This document shows, piece after piece, positions 26,567-34,999 of a stretch of 64,000 nucleotides of DNA. Numbering within the stretch: position 1 is the stretch's first letter; each line of letters opens with the position of its first letter. The notes beneath the pieces were generated by a model, which had not been told where the DNA came from, did not search any database, and was given only the letters and a program-made list of their open reading frames with translations. The DNA comes from Solibacteraceae bacterium (GTDB lineage Bacteria > Acidobacteriota > Terriglobia > Bryobacterales > Bryobacteraceae). A program made the position numbers and the translations under genes. The DNA lies in assembly GCA_026984795.1 (NCBI GenBank), contig JALSRK010000038.1, positions 62,001 through 126,000 of the forward strand, given 5' to 3'.

Positions 26567-27910
26567 ATGGAAAGCAAGCCAATCTCTCGGAGATCATTCC
26601 TCGGAAAGTCATCGATCGCTGCTCCAGCGGCCTTTACCATCGTGAAGCCCCATCTGGTCCGCGGTGCGGGCAAGGAAAAGTTGAAAGCCGGTTTGATCGG
26701 CTGCGGCGGCCGCGGCACTCAGGCCGTCGCCGATATGCTCGCCGGCAACGAGAACGTCGAGCTGGTGGCCATGGCCGATGTCTTCGAGGATCAGCTCGAG
26801 CGGTCCCTGCGCCGGCTGCGGGAGGGCCGGATCCGCTACCCGCGCTACGTCGGCGCCGAAGTGATCCGCGACGGCAAGCCGCACCGGTTGACCGAAGAAG
26901 AGGTGCGGGCCAACGTCGTCAACAACATCAAGGTGGATCCCGAACACCGCTTCGTCGGCCAGGACGCTTACAAGAGGCTGATCGCGAGCGACATCGACAT
27001 CGTCATGCTCGCCACGCCTCCCGGCTACCGCCCCCTGCATTTCGAAGCCGCCGTCGAGGCGAAGAAGCATGTCTTCTGCGAGAAGCCCTTCGGCACCGAC
27101 CCGGTGGGCGTCCGGCGGTTCATGGCCGCGGCCCGCAAGTCCGAAGAGCTGGGCTTGACGGTGGTCACCGGGGCGCAGCGGCACTTCCAAAGGCCCTACC
27201 AGGAGACCGTCGAGAAGATCAAGGAAGGCAAGATCGGCGACATCGTGGCCACTTACGCCTACTGGATCGGCGGTCCGGTGCTGAAGGTGAAAGCCCGCGA
27301 CCCCAAGTGGAGCGACTACGAGTTTCAGCATCGCAACTGGTACTCGTTCGTCTGGATCTGCGGCGACCAGATCGTCGAGCAGCACATTCACAACATCGAC
27401 GTCTGCAACTGGGTGATGGGCATGCACCCGGTGAAGGCCCGCGCCGTGGGCGGCGCAGCCTGGCGCCCGCGGACGGAGATCTACGGAAACATCTACGACC
27501 ATATCGCCACCGAGTTCGAGTACCCGAACGGCGTCAAGATGACCAGCATCTGCCGGCAGTACCCGCGCCATCCCGGCATCTTCCGTCGCGTGGCCGAGGA
27601 AGTGGTGGGAACCAAGGGCCGCAGCAACTGCCGTGACATGGGGTCCCAGGGCAACGATCCCTACATGCAGGAGCACATCGCACTCATCGATTCGATCCGC
27701 GGCGACGGTCCCTACGTGAACATGGCCATGGTAATCGCCGAGAGCACGATGACCTGCATCATGGGACGTGAATCGGCTTACTCGGGCAAGGAGATCACCT
27801 GGAACGACATCATGATGTCCCAGCTCGACCTGATGCCGAAGGACTTGAGCCCCAACGCCAAGATCCCGGTGCCGCCGCTGCCGGTGCCCGGAAAATACAA
27901 GTTCATTTGA
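26567..27910 (+). CDS. Gfo/Idh/MocA family oxidoreductase with Tat signal
   Basis: The 447-residue protein starts with a twin-arginine signal (ISRRSFLGKSSIAAPAAF) and is therefore exported folded, with its cofactor, through TatBC. The Rossmann motif LIGCGGRGTQAVADML is near residue 44, and EKPFGTDPVG is the family's Glu-Lys-Pro motif. The C-terminal region has HIHNIDVCNWVMGMHP and EHIALIDSIRGDGPYVNMA. NAD(P)-dependent sugar or inositol oxidoreductases of this export type are common in Acidobacteriota and Planctomycetes; the substrate is unknown. Start ATG 26567 has GGGAGGA at 26557. The stop overlaps birA on the other strand by eight bases. Confidence 0.88.
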   Translation: MESKPISRRSFLGKSSIAAPAAFTIVKPHLVRGAGKEKLKAGLIGCGGRGTQAVADMLAGNENVELVAMADVFEDQLERSLRRLREGRIRYPRYVGAEVIRDGKPHRLTEEEVRANVVNNIKVDPEHRFVGQDAYKRLIASDIDIVMLATPPGYRPLHFEAAVEAKKHVFCEKPFGTDPVGVRRFMAAARKSEELGLTVVTGAQRHFQRPYQETVEKIKEGKIGDIVATYAYWIGGPVLKVKARDPKWSDYEFQHRNWYSFVWICGDQIVEQHIHNIDVCNWVMGMHPVKARAVGGAAWRPRTEIYGNIYDHIATEFEYPNGVKMTSICRQYPRHPGIFRRVAEEVVGTKGRSNCRDMGSQGNDPYMQEHIALIDSIRGDGPYVNMAMVIAESTMTCIMGRESAYSGKEITWNDIMMSQLDLMPKDLSPNAKIPVPPLPVPGKYKFI

Positions 27911-28622
27911 CGGACCGCACCGGCCGGACGCCCCCGGCCCGAACCAGGCGCCGCCCGCCGCCGGCCGCTCTTACCCAGAGAAAACCGCGGGCGTCGAGAC
28001 CCTCGGTAACCCCTTCGAAGGTGGCTCCGGCGCCCTCCACGGTTACCCGCCGTCCCGACACATAGCTCGACGAACGGCTGTAGAGCCGCAGGATCGCGTC
28101 CGGCCCTTCCTCGGCCAGCAGCGCGCAGTAGGCGTCGATCGCCTCCAGAATCTGTTCCAGCAGTTCCTCCCGGCTGTGCTCCCGGCCGGTCTCGATCCAC
28201 AGTGAGGTCGCAATCCCGGCCAGAGCTTCCGGAAACTTCGTCTGGTTGACATTCACGCCCACCCCGGCGACGAGCTTCTCGCCGTGCATCTCCACTAGGA
28301 TTCCGGCGCACTTCTTTTCATTGAGCAACACGTCGTTCGGCCAGCGGAGGTCGCAGGCAACGCCCGTCACCCGCTGGAGCGCCTCCTGGACGGCGAGGCC
28401 GAGGGCCAGCGTAACGATGGGAAGCCCGGCGCCTTCGCCCGGCGGCTTCAGCGCGTAGGAGAAATAGAGCCCGGTTCCCGGCTCGGAGTGCCATGCCCGT
28501 CCGAGCCGTCCGCGGCCGGCCGTCTGCTCGTCGGCTACGACGACGGTGCCGGCCGGATGGGCCAGGGCCTCTTCCATCGTCGAGGCCGTCTTTCTCAAAC
28601 GGATGATCCGCCGCGCCGCCAT
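27903..28622 (-). CDS. birA: Biotin--acetyl-CoA-carboxylase ligase (monofunctional)
   Basis: The 239-residue protein is a class I biotin ligase without the N-terminal DNA-binding domain of E. coli BirA. It has TASTMEEAL, the biotinyl-AMP loop GRGRLGRAWHSEPGTGLYFS, LRWPNDVLLNEKKCAGILVE and a C-terminal SH3-like end (YVSGRRVTVEG). It activates biotin with ATP and attaches it to the biotin carboxyl carrier protein. ATG 28622 lies inside the end of nadC (28-base overlap), which suggests coupled expression; a longer frame to 28700 is Arg-rich and unlike the family. Confidence 0.9.
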   Translation of the reverse strand: MAARRIIRLRKTASTMEEALAHPAGTVVVADEQTAGRGRLGRAWHSEPGTGLYFSYALKPPGEGAGLPIVTLALGLAVQEALQRVTGVACDLRWPNDVLLNEKKCAGILVEMHGEKLVAGVGVNVNQTKFPEALAGIATSLWIETGREHSREELLEQILEAIDAYCALLAEEGPDAILRLYSRSSSYVSGRRVTVEGAGATFEGVTEGLDARGFLWVRAAGGGRRLVRAGGVRPVRSVK

Positions 28623-29479
28623 CGCGCCCCGCCGCCGCTTCCCCACTCGAGGCGAAAGTTCAAGTCCACCGCCGTCGCCGAATGGGTGATGGCCCCGCAA
28701 GAGATGTAGTCGGTCCCCGTTCCTGCGTAAGCCCGGATGTTCTCCAGCGTGATGCCGCCCGAAAGCTCAGTCGCCGCCCCCGCCGCGTGGGCGATGCGGA
28801 CCCATTCCGCGGCTTCTTCCGGAGTCAGGTTGTCGAGCAGGAGCCGCCGGGCCCCGCACGCCAGCGCCTCCTCGAGCTCCTCCCTGGTGCGGACTTCGAT
28901 CTCAACCGGCACACGAGCGCCGCCCACCCGCTCGAGCGCCGCCCGGACGCCGCCCGCGGCCGCAATGTGGTTGTTCTTGACGAGGATGGCGTCCCAAAGC
29001 CCCAGGCGGTGGTTCGTCACCCCGCCGGCTGCCGCGGCCATCTTCTCGAGCCGCCGCAGCCCGGGCGTCGTCTTCCTCGTGTCGAGCACGGTAACGCCCG
29101 TGCCGGCCACCGCCTCGGCGTATTTCCGGGCCAGCGTGGCTACGCCGCTCAGCCGCTGCAGGAAGTTCAGCGCCACGCGCTCGCACTCGAGCAGCCGCCG
29201 CGCCTCCCCCCGGACAGCGGCCACGCGGCGCCCGTCTTCACAAAGATCGCCGCTGGCGGCCTCCAGCCTCAGCTCGTCCACCCCGCCCCGCATCTCGTAG
29301 ATCAGCGGCAACAGTTCGATGCCGGCCAATACCAGGCGCTGGCGGGCGTAGAAACCCCCGGCGGCCTTCTTGCCCGCCGGGATCGTCGCCTCCGAGGTCA
29401 CATCCCCCGGACCGATGTCTTCTTCGAGCGCGCGCCGCACCGCCTCGCGGATCTCGGGATGGGAAACATCGAACGGCAT
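28595..29479 (-). CDS. nadC: Nicotinate-nucleotide pyrophosphorylase (carboxylating)
   Basis: This 294-residue enzyme converts quinolinate and PRPP to nicotinate mononucleotide in NAD synthesis. Motifs: EEDIGPGDVTSEATIP at the N-terminus, ALNFLQRLSGVATLA, DTRKTTPGLRRLEK (PRPP/quinolinate Arg and Lys residues), NHRLGLWDAILVKNNHI, and the C-terminal ELSGGITLENIRAYAGTGTD. The last 15 residues, Gly/Arg/Ser-rich, are unusual and overlap birA. nadA and nadB are not in this window. Confidence 0.94.
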   Translation of the reverse strand: MPFDVSHPEIREAVRRALEEDIGPGDVTSEATIPAGKKAAGGFYARQRLVLAGIELLPLIYEMRGGVDELRLEAASGDLCEDGRRVAAVRGEARRLLECERVALNFLQRLSGVATLARKYAEAVAGTGVTVLDTRKTTPGLRRLEKMAAAAGGVTNHRLGLWDAILVKNNHIAAAGGVRAALERVGGARVPVEIEVRTREELEEALACGARRLLLDNLTPEEAAEWVRIAHAAGAATELSGGITLENIRAYAGTGTDYISCGAITHSATAVDLNFRLEWGSGGGARWRRGGSSV

Positions 29480-29600
29480 CGCTGGGGGAAGACGATCAGC
29501 CTAACACAACCGCGCCGAAGACCGGTCCGCGGGCCGGGCCTCGGCGCCGGCGGGGCAGCCTCAGCCGCGTAGCTCGAAGACGTGCCGGTGCTGCAATCGG

Positions 29601-29621
29601 GGCGCGGAGAGGGTCCGCGCC
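29601..29621. repeat. Perfect 8-bp inverted repeat upstream of nadC and the helical-protein gene
   Basis: GGCGCGGA (29601-29608) pairs with TCCGCGCC (29614-29621) around a GAGGG loop. It sits in the 253-base divergent gap between nadC and the next gene. No T run follows on either strand, so it is not a standard terminator. Confidence 0.55.
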
Positions 29622-29732
29622 GGCCCTGCATACGATAGAAACGGGCCTGTAACTCTTTATACTAAGGAAGGAGCGTATCTGACGCGGTGGCTGCCTTCCA
29701 TTCGAGAGACAGCGCCTAAAAAGGACAGGGAA

Positions 29733-30761
29733 ATGGGTACAGCGGCACAAACGATCGATGGAGCACTCGGTCGCGGCTGGTACGGCGAGTGGCAGGAACT
29801 CGAAAGGAGGCGGGAGGCCGCCGGGCCGCGTCTCGAGCGTTACGAGCGGCAGCTCGCCGCCATCCATGCGGACAAGGCTGCGGAACAGTTTCTGAAAGAC
29901 TCCTTCTGGCTGGCCAAGATCGCCCGGGACTACCGCCAAGGCCTGGACTTGATCGCCAAGGGGAATCGTCTGGACCCCCGGGAAGTGGGCCAGATCCACG
30001 ACCTCTACACGATTGCCCTCGGTGTAGTCGAACTGGACAACGAACTTTGCCAGGGGCTGTTCGCCGGTCTCATGGCCATTGGTTTCACGTTGTTTCCCCT
30101 CGGCCTGCTCCAGTACAAGGCCGAACGTCTCCGGCGTCTCACGCTCCAGCTCAAGGCCGAGCTGGAGCGGGCGGCGAAACAGGTTCGCGAAGCCGACGCC
30201 CAGCTCGCCATCAACACGGCTCTCAGCGTCGTCAGCCTTGCCTTGCCCGAGATCTCCGTCCTGGCCAAAGGCGCCCTGTTCTTCGGCCAACTCGTCAGCG
30301 ACCAGTTGCTGGGATCGCAGTCCGCCGTCTACCACGCCGGCGTCGGCACGGCGGCGCAGGGGGTTTCGGCGTTCGCCGACGCGACCGAGAAGGTGGAGAT
30401 TCTCCGGACTTCCACCGCCGCCCGGGTGGCCCGCAGCCGCGCCTTCGGCGCCGGAGCGTCCTTCCTCGGCTTTACTTCCGATCTGGACGAAGTCTTCGCC
30501 ACCTATCGCTACAAGGACCGCGTCGCCAAGGCTCTGAAACAAACCGAAGAAGCTTACGACAGTTTGATGGCCGACATCCGCCGCTACAAGCACCGCCTCC
30601 GCGGCTTGAAGATTGCGATCCAGCGGTGGGCCGCCACCATGAACTCCAGAGCCGCCGAGGCGGCGCGGGTCCGGAAACTCCTGGAGGCCGAGAGCCGGCG
30701 GATACGCTATCCCTCCGGCTTCCTCCCCTACCAGTGGCGGAGCCTGGTGCGGCGGACGTGA
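29733..30761 (+). CDS. Predicted all-helical protein with two hydrophobic helices; unknown function
   Basis: I do not recognise this 342-residue protein. It lacks a signal peptide. Charged helical sequence (residues 20-75) precedes a hydrophobic segment (about 104-125, LCQGLFAGLMAIGFTLFPLG), then a coiled coil of about 35 residues (KAERLRRLTLQLKAELERAA), and a second hydrophobic stretch (about 158-192). A Gly/Ala-rich region and two more long helices (about 262-322) end the protein. The overall order recalls alpha-helical pore-forming proteins (ClyA/HBL-like), but this is only pattern likeness. AAGGACAGGGAA precedes the ATG; it stands alone between divergent nadC and the convergent Memo/AMMECR1 gene. 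Confidence 0.65.
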   Translation: MGTAAQTIDGALGRGWYGEWQELERRREAAGPRLERYERQLAAIHADKAAEQFLKDSFWLAKIARDYRQGLDLIAKGNRLDPREVGQIHDLYTIALGVVELDNELCQGLFAGLMAIGFTLFPLGLLQYKAERLRRLTLQLKAELERAAKQVREADAQLAINTALSVVSLALPEISVLAKGALFFGQLVSDQLLGSQSAVYHAGVGTAAQGVSAFADATEKVEILRTSTAARVARSRAFGAGASFLGFTSDLDEVFATYRYKDRVAKALKQTEEAYDSLMADIRRYKHRLRGLKIAIQRWAATMNSRAAEAARVRKLLEAESRRIRYPSGFLPYQWRSLVRRT

Positions 30762-30802
30762 CCCCGCGCCCGCTGGGTGTGCCGGGAAGAAACGTTCTGC
30801 TC

Positions 30803-32230
30803 TTACTGAATGATCTGTGCCCGGAAAATGTACAGCCGGGTCGCTGGGTCGGCGTAAACGCTCGGTGAGAGGCCGGCTTTCCGGGCCAAAGCCGAAAGGA
30901 ATTCGCCGGCCGTCCAGTTCCGGCCCTCGGCCACTTGCGGCAGCAGGAGGCCGCTCGCCCCGTCGGCCTTGAGATATCCGCCGTCGATGCCCACGCGGAA
31001 ACGGGACCGGTCCGGCAAGCGCTTCATCGGCGAGAGCACGGAGATTTCCAGCTCGATGCCTCTTTCCTCCGGGCTCAACGGCTCGAAGCGCGTGTCCTCC
31101 AGCGCCGCGGCCAGGGTCATCTCCGGGACCACCTGGCCCAGGGGCTCCGCGGCCGTCACCCGCCCCACACACCCCCTCAGCGCGCCGTTCTTATGCAGCG
31201 TCACGAACGCCCCCGCTCCCCGCCGCAACGCCGGCGTCATCCGCGCCGGTGGAACCGGTTTCGCCTCGCCGGTCTGCTGGTAGTGGCGCAGCGTCGCCAG
31301 CGCACTCTCGAGCAGCAGCCGGGCGTCCTCCTCATCGAGCTGAAGCGCCGACCACGGATAGTACCCCAGCGCCGCATAAGTGACGCAGTGGGAATAGTCG
31401 CCCGTCAGATCGCCGGACGTCATGTAGTCCAGCGTCCGCTGGAAGTAGTCGTCCCCCTCGGGCAGCCGTCGCAGCATCTCGAGCAGCAAAGCGATGGGTT
31501 CGCGCCCACACACGGTGGCCGACTGTGAGCGAAGCGTCTCGATCAGGAAGTCCGGATCGACGCTCCCGGCGGCTTCGATGAACTCCTCGTCCAGCAGGCG
31601 CAACCGCATCGGGGTCCGGCTGTCCACCGGAAACGGCTTGTAACCGAAGCTGTCGCCGAAATGCGTAAAGTCGGAACTGGCCAGGAACACGGCGCCGGGC
31701 CCGGCCAGTCCGGCAAGAGCATCGGCTGCCTGCCGCCGGCTCGCGCCGTCCACTGCGGCGACGTAAACGGGAACGACGCGCGCCCCCGGACAGGCCTTTT
31801 GCAAGAGCGGTAGTTGGATCTCGATCGAGTGGTCGCACAAGCGGCTTTCGGGCGCCCGGCGGAAGGCCCCCGAGGCAGCCAGACGCTGTATCCTCTCGCC
31901 ATCCACCGCTACCTCGCCCAGCGGCGTCCCGTAGCTCTCCACCTCCGGTAGCCACACTCCCGGCGGCGCCCCGCGGTGCGCAAACCCCAGGATGACGACC
32001 GTCTCCGGGCGCAATCGCGCCAGCCTCCGGTAGACCGCCGCCGCCGTCTGCCCGGAATAGATCAGGCCTGCGTGTGGAACGACGAATCCCGTCGCCCGGG
32101 CGTCTTCCGCCGGTCCCGTCCGCTCCTCGGACCTGGCGAACAGGTCTTCCAGTAACTCTTCCAATTCCCGGCGGCCGCCCGGGTACCAGGAGCCGGCGTA
32201 AGGGGTCTGGTGAACGGCAGGCGCAGCCAT
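30803..32230 (-). CDS. Fused Memo-like and AMMECR1 protein (AmmeMemoRadiSam system B-A)
   Basis: The 475-residue protein joins two known families. Residues 1 to about 290 are Memo (AmmeMemoRadiSam system protein B): PYAGSWYPGG, VPHAGLIYSG, LGFAHRG, CDHSIEIQLPLLQ and SSDFTHFG, with the metal-site His residues. Residues about 300-475 are AMMECR1 (system protein A): GAFVTLHKNGALRGCVG, RFEPLSPEE, EISVLSPM. In many genomes these occur with a radical SAM enzyme, but none is adjacent here. Biochemical roles are unsettled; Memo resembles extradiol dioxygenases. GGAGGTG lies upstream of ATG 32230. Confidence 0.93.
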   Translation of the reverse strand: MAAPAVHQTPYAGSWYPGGRRELEELLEDLFARSEERTGPAEDARATGFVVPHAGLIYSGQTAAAVYRRLARLRPETVVILGFAHRGAPPGVWLPEVESYGTPLGEVAVDGERIQRLAASGAFRRAPESRLCDHSIEIQLPLLQKACPGARVVPVYVAAVDGASRRQAADALAGLAGPGAVFLASSDFTHFGDSFGYKPFPVDSRTPMRLRLLDEEFIEAAGSVDPDFLIETLRSQSATVCGREPIALLLEMLRRLPEGDDYFQRTLDYMTSGDLTGDYSHCVTYAALGYYPWSALQLDEEDARLLLESALATLRHYQQTGEAKPVPPARMTPALRRGAGAFVTLHKNGALRGCVGRVTAAEPLGQVVPEMTLAAALEDTRFEPLSPEERGIELEISVLSPMKRLPDRSRFRVGIDGGYLKADGASGLLLPQVAEGRNWTAGEFLSALARKAGLSPSVYADPATRLYIFRAQIIQ

Positions 32231-32331
32231 CTTTTCACCTCCGTCGAGTATTGTAAACCCCCGGCCGCAGAATCGACCGCCCATCTTGCGCCGCATCGCA
32301 GCCACGCCGGGGGCGTCGCCCGAGCGGCCGC

Positions 32332-32745
32332 CTAGGAAGCCAGCGGAAACTTCTTGTAGTATTTCACTTGGGTGTACGGGGCTTTCTCAGGGGCCCTCTC
32401 CACCAGCATGTCGGAGTGGATCTCGTCCAGGATGCTCCACACGTGAAGCGCCCCAGCCGGGACGCCGGTTGCCGCAAGGCATTCGTGGACCTCTTCCAGG
32501 TGGCGGGAAAAAGCCGGAAACTCCACCAGCGTCACCTGGCGCACCTCCTCTCGGCCGTCGGCATATACATAGCCGATGCCGGCGTGGTGATAGATCTGTG
32601 GATTCACCGGGAACGGCAACCGGGCAAGAGCCTCCAGCACTCTCTCCAGCAGCCGCGGTTCGATGGCGATGGAAACACTGACCAGCTCCCCCTCGGGAGT
32701 GGAAAGCGGAACATTCGACGGGCATCGCTCGGGCCGCACGCTCAC
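32332..32745 (-). CDS. Small protein of unknown function with ferredoxin-like pattern
   Basis: The 137-residue product is not recognised. GTG 32745 is the likely start: GGAGGAG lies five bases upstream, while the longer frame to 32844 is Arg/Gly/Pro-rich. The middle (SIAIEPRLLERVLEALARLP, YHHAGIGYVYADGREEVRQV, EFPAFSRHLEEVHECL) alternates strand, helix and strand, reminiscent of small alpha/beta regulatory or ferredoxin-like domains. The C-terminal part (ILDEIHSDMLVERAP) is polar. It is in the same direction as the fused Memo gene, 101 bases away. Confidence 0.6.
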   Translation of the reverse strand: MSVRPERCPSNVPLSTPEGELVSVSIAIEPRLLERVLEALARLPFPVNPQIYHHAGIGYVYADGREEVRQVTLVEFPAFSRHLEEVHECLAATGVPAGALHVWSILDEIHSDMLVERAPEKAPYTQVKYYKKFPLAS

Positions 32746-33022
32746 GCTACCTCCTCCGCGCCCGCCCTTCGGACTGGCGCGCGGTGCTATGTTTCGCGCA
32801 ATCGGCCCAGCACGGAAACGCCCCGTGCTAGAGGCACAGGGCACTGCCAGTTTCTTGATTCAAGCCGATCGCCTTTAGCACTTGTTTTTACGTGGTTGCA
32901 AGTAGCCGGCTCCGTCCGGAAACGAAGCCTAAATCAATCCACGTGCAGTCCCAGCATATCACCGGCGAGGAATAAAAGCAACGAGAATGATGAAACCGGC
33001 TTGCAACTCGGCCTCCGGGCCC

Positions 33023-33415
33023 TCAATAGCTCTGCCGCACCGGCGCTTCTTTCAGCATCTGCTCGAATCGCTTCTGCTGTTCCGGGTTCAGCACCCGCAG
33101 AATCCGGCTCTTGCCTGTCGCCCGAACTTCATCCATCTGCGCCTGGAGCGTGTGATAGTACATCATGAAGTCGTCGAGGATCAGCTCGATCTGCCGGGTT
33201 TGTTCCGGGGTCAGCGCCAGCTCTTTCTCGAAATGCTGAAGGGTGAGCTGCTTGCCGCCCTCGGTCCAGTAGGCCAGGGGGTAGGAGCGCGGCGTGTCGT
33301 GGGCGGCCGTGTATTTCATCGTCAGGGCGCCGGCCAGGGAACCGCACAGAAAAACCAGGAACAGCACCAGCAGCACCCGGGGGTTTCTCCAGTTCGCTCG
33401 CGGATCCGCCGGCAT
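33023..33415 (-). CDS. Membrane-anchored Spy/CpxP-like periplasmic protein
   Basis: This 130-residue protein has one N-terminal transmembrane helix (VLLVLFLVFLCGSLAGALTM, about 14-33) and a periplasmic helical domain. The domain carries the LTPEQ-type repeats of Spy/CpxP-like envelope-stress proteins: ELALTPEQTRQIELILDDFM and RVLNPEQQKRFEQML. The family senses or chaperones misfolded envelope proteins or metals. It lies four bases after the anti-sigma gene, so it is the third gene of a sigma/anti-sigma operon and may be its signal input; that role is inference. Confidence 0.75.
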   Translation of the reverse strand: MPADPRANWRNPRVLLVLFLVFLCGSLAGALTMKYTAAHDTPRSYPLAYWTEGGKQLTLQHFEKELALTPEQTRQIELILDDFMMYYHTLQAQMDEVRATGKSRILRVLNPEQQKRFEQMLKEAPVRQSY

Positions 33416-33419
33416 AAGC

Positions 33420-33896
33420 CTAATACTCGTACGTCGCCAGGTTCACGAGCATCACATCCCGGTCACGGTTGACGTCGTTGCCGAGGTATGGCGACACCGG
33501 CTCCGCCGCCAGGATCGCCTCAGGTGACTGGTAATAGCCGCCCGACGTGACCCGGTCTTCCCTGCCCGTCATCAGCAGCGCGCTGAACAGTAGGATCAGC
33601 ATCAGCGAAGCGTAAGCAACCCGGCGGGCAAAGACCGGCTCTACCAGCAGTTCCCAAATCGAGGTCACCCTCTGGCTCTCAATGCGCTGGAGCACCCGGG
33701 CGTAAAAGCCAGGCGCCGGCCCCACCTCGCCGGCGAACTTCAACAAGCGCAGCATCGCCGATTGCGAGCGCATCACCTCCACCTCGCGCCGGCAAACCTC
33801 GCACTCGCGCAGATGGCTCTCCACCTCCCGCCGGCTCGCGGCGTCCACCGTACCGCTGAGGTATTCCTCCAGCAGAGCCTTGATGGACCGATGCAT
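33420..33896 (-). CDS. Zinc-finger anti-sigma factor, membrane-bound
   Basis: The 158-residue protein has the N-terminal anti-sigma zinc-binding domain with His28-x3-Cys32-x2-Cys35 (SHLRECEVCRREV), a linker, one transmembrane helix (about 93-110, VAYASLMLILLFSALLMTG) and a periplasmic tail. Such factors hold an ECF sigma factor at the membrane until a signal releases it. It follows the sigma-factor gene by 91 bases in the same direction, the standard arrangement. The tail ends with NRDRDVMLVNLATYEY. Confidence 0.88.
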   Translation of the reverse strand: MHRSIKALLEEYLSGTVDAASRREVESHLRECEVCRREVEVMRSQSAMLRLLKFAGEVGPAPGFYARVLQRIESQRVTSIWELLVEPVFARRVAYASLMLILLFSALLMTGREDRVTSGGYYQSPEAILAAEPVSPYLGNDVNRDRDVMLVNLATYEY

Positions 33897-33987
33897 CGTT
33901 TCTTCCCTCAGTATCTGCGGCCTCTGGCCGCTGGGCGGCTCGTTCGTCCGCTTCCCAAATCGTCTCCTACAGATAATACTGCTACCT

Positions 33988-34650
33988 TCATCGGCTTGCA
34001 GCCCTGCGCGCTCCCATGCGCTTGGCCGCCTTCAACAGCTTCTGCCGCGCCCGGAACAGTTTCACCTTGATCGTGTTCTGGTTCATTCCGGTCATCGCGG
34101 CCAACTCTTCCACGGAGTGTCCTTCCACCTCCTTGAGCAGCAGCAGCGTCCGCTCCTCTTCGGAGATCTTCCCGAGCAGCTTCATCACCAGATCCCGCTG
34201 CGCCAGCGCCGCATCCACCGGCCGCACCTTCTCCTGGGACTGCTCGGCGTTCTCCATCAGCCGCAGGTCCTCTTCGGAGAAATCGCTCTCGTAGACCAGC
34301 TTCCGGACCCGCTTCTTCCGCAAGTAGTCGTAACACTCGTTCACTGTGATCTTGTAGATCCAGGTGAGCAGGCTGCTGCGGAAGTCGAAATTCTTGATCG
34401 AGAAGTATATCTTGGCAAAGACTTGCTGCGCAATGTCTTCGGCGTCGTTGCGGTTCCGCAGGATGCCGTAGATGATGGAGAAGACCTTCGCCTGGTACCG
34501 CTCCACCAGTTCCCGGAACGCTGCCTCGTCGCGCGCCTGTATCCGCCGGACCAGGTCTGCTTCTTCCGAGTTCCGCTGGTTCACTCTGCGTCGTGTCCGG
34601 GCCCGACTGCCGGCGACCGGAAACGGTAGCGCGGTCGTGACACTTCCCAT
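33988..34650 (-). CDS. ECF (sigma-24 type) RNA polymerase sigma factor
   Basis: The protein of about 220 residues has sigma region 2 (DEAAFRELVERYQAKVFSII, NDAEDIAQQVFAKIYFSI and TWIYKITVNECYDYLRKKR) and region 4 (LLLLKEVEGHSVEELAAMTG followed by MNQNTIKVKLFRARQKLLK). It is probably the master of the following anti-sigma and Spy-like genes and of envelope-stress genes. The start is uncertain: ATG 34650 is the first ATG; GTG 34584 (VNQRNSEEADLV) starts where family members normally do, and TTG 34689 is also possible. No good ribosome site helps. Confidence 0.92.
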   Translation of the reverse strand: MGSVTTALPFPVAGSRARTRRRVNQRNSEEADLVRRIQARDEAAFRELVERYQAKVFSIIYGILRNRNDAEDIAQQVFAKIYFSIKNFDFRSSLLTWIYKITVNECYDYLRKKRVRKLVYESDFSEEDLRLMENAEQSQEKVRPVDAALAQRDLVMKLLGKISEEERTLLLLKEVEGHSVEELAAMTGMNQNTIKVKLFRARQKLLKAAKRMGARRAASR

Positions 34651-34999
34651 GCACCCCGTGGGACGTGGGCTAGCCGGATTCGGTTTCAATCACTTACAGC
34701 CACTAGGGGCTTTGTCGGCCTGCCCCGCCGGCCCAAACCGCTCTCTCGAACCAGCAGGGCGCCGCCGCCGGGCCCGGAACGCTCCTCTCTCCGGTTCTCC
34801 AGGATGTTGCCGCGCAATGGCTTCCGCTGCCTGAACCTTCTTGTTCGTCGGCCTTCGCACCGAGATTCTGGTTCAAGATAGCAGATTAGCGCAACCCTAC
34901 GCGCCGGTGAACAATCTCCTACAATAGAGGAACGCCCCACGGGGCTCGCCCAAAACAGTACAATAAGGGAAAGATTCAGCAGGGAGGCATCGTCCGCAT
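34651..34999. other. Divergent intergenic region between sigma factor and A-type carrier
   Basis: These 349 bases hold two TACAAT hexamers (34920-34925 and 34959-34964) in the direction of the A-type carrier gene. Neither has a good -35 box. The second would leave a leader of about 29 bases with the AGGGAGG ribosome site. No gene is seen. Confidence 0.4.

Noticed and set aside
29496-31172. 558-residue open frame across nadC, the helical protein and the Memo gene
   Set aside because: It spans three genes on both strands, changes composition along its length, and has no ribosome site or motif.
34920-34925. First TACAAT hexamer as a promoter for the A-type carrier
   Set aside because: No -35 box is found at 16-18 bases, and a second TACAAT at 34959 fits the ribosome site better; only mentioned as a candidate.
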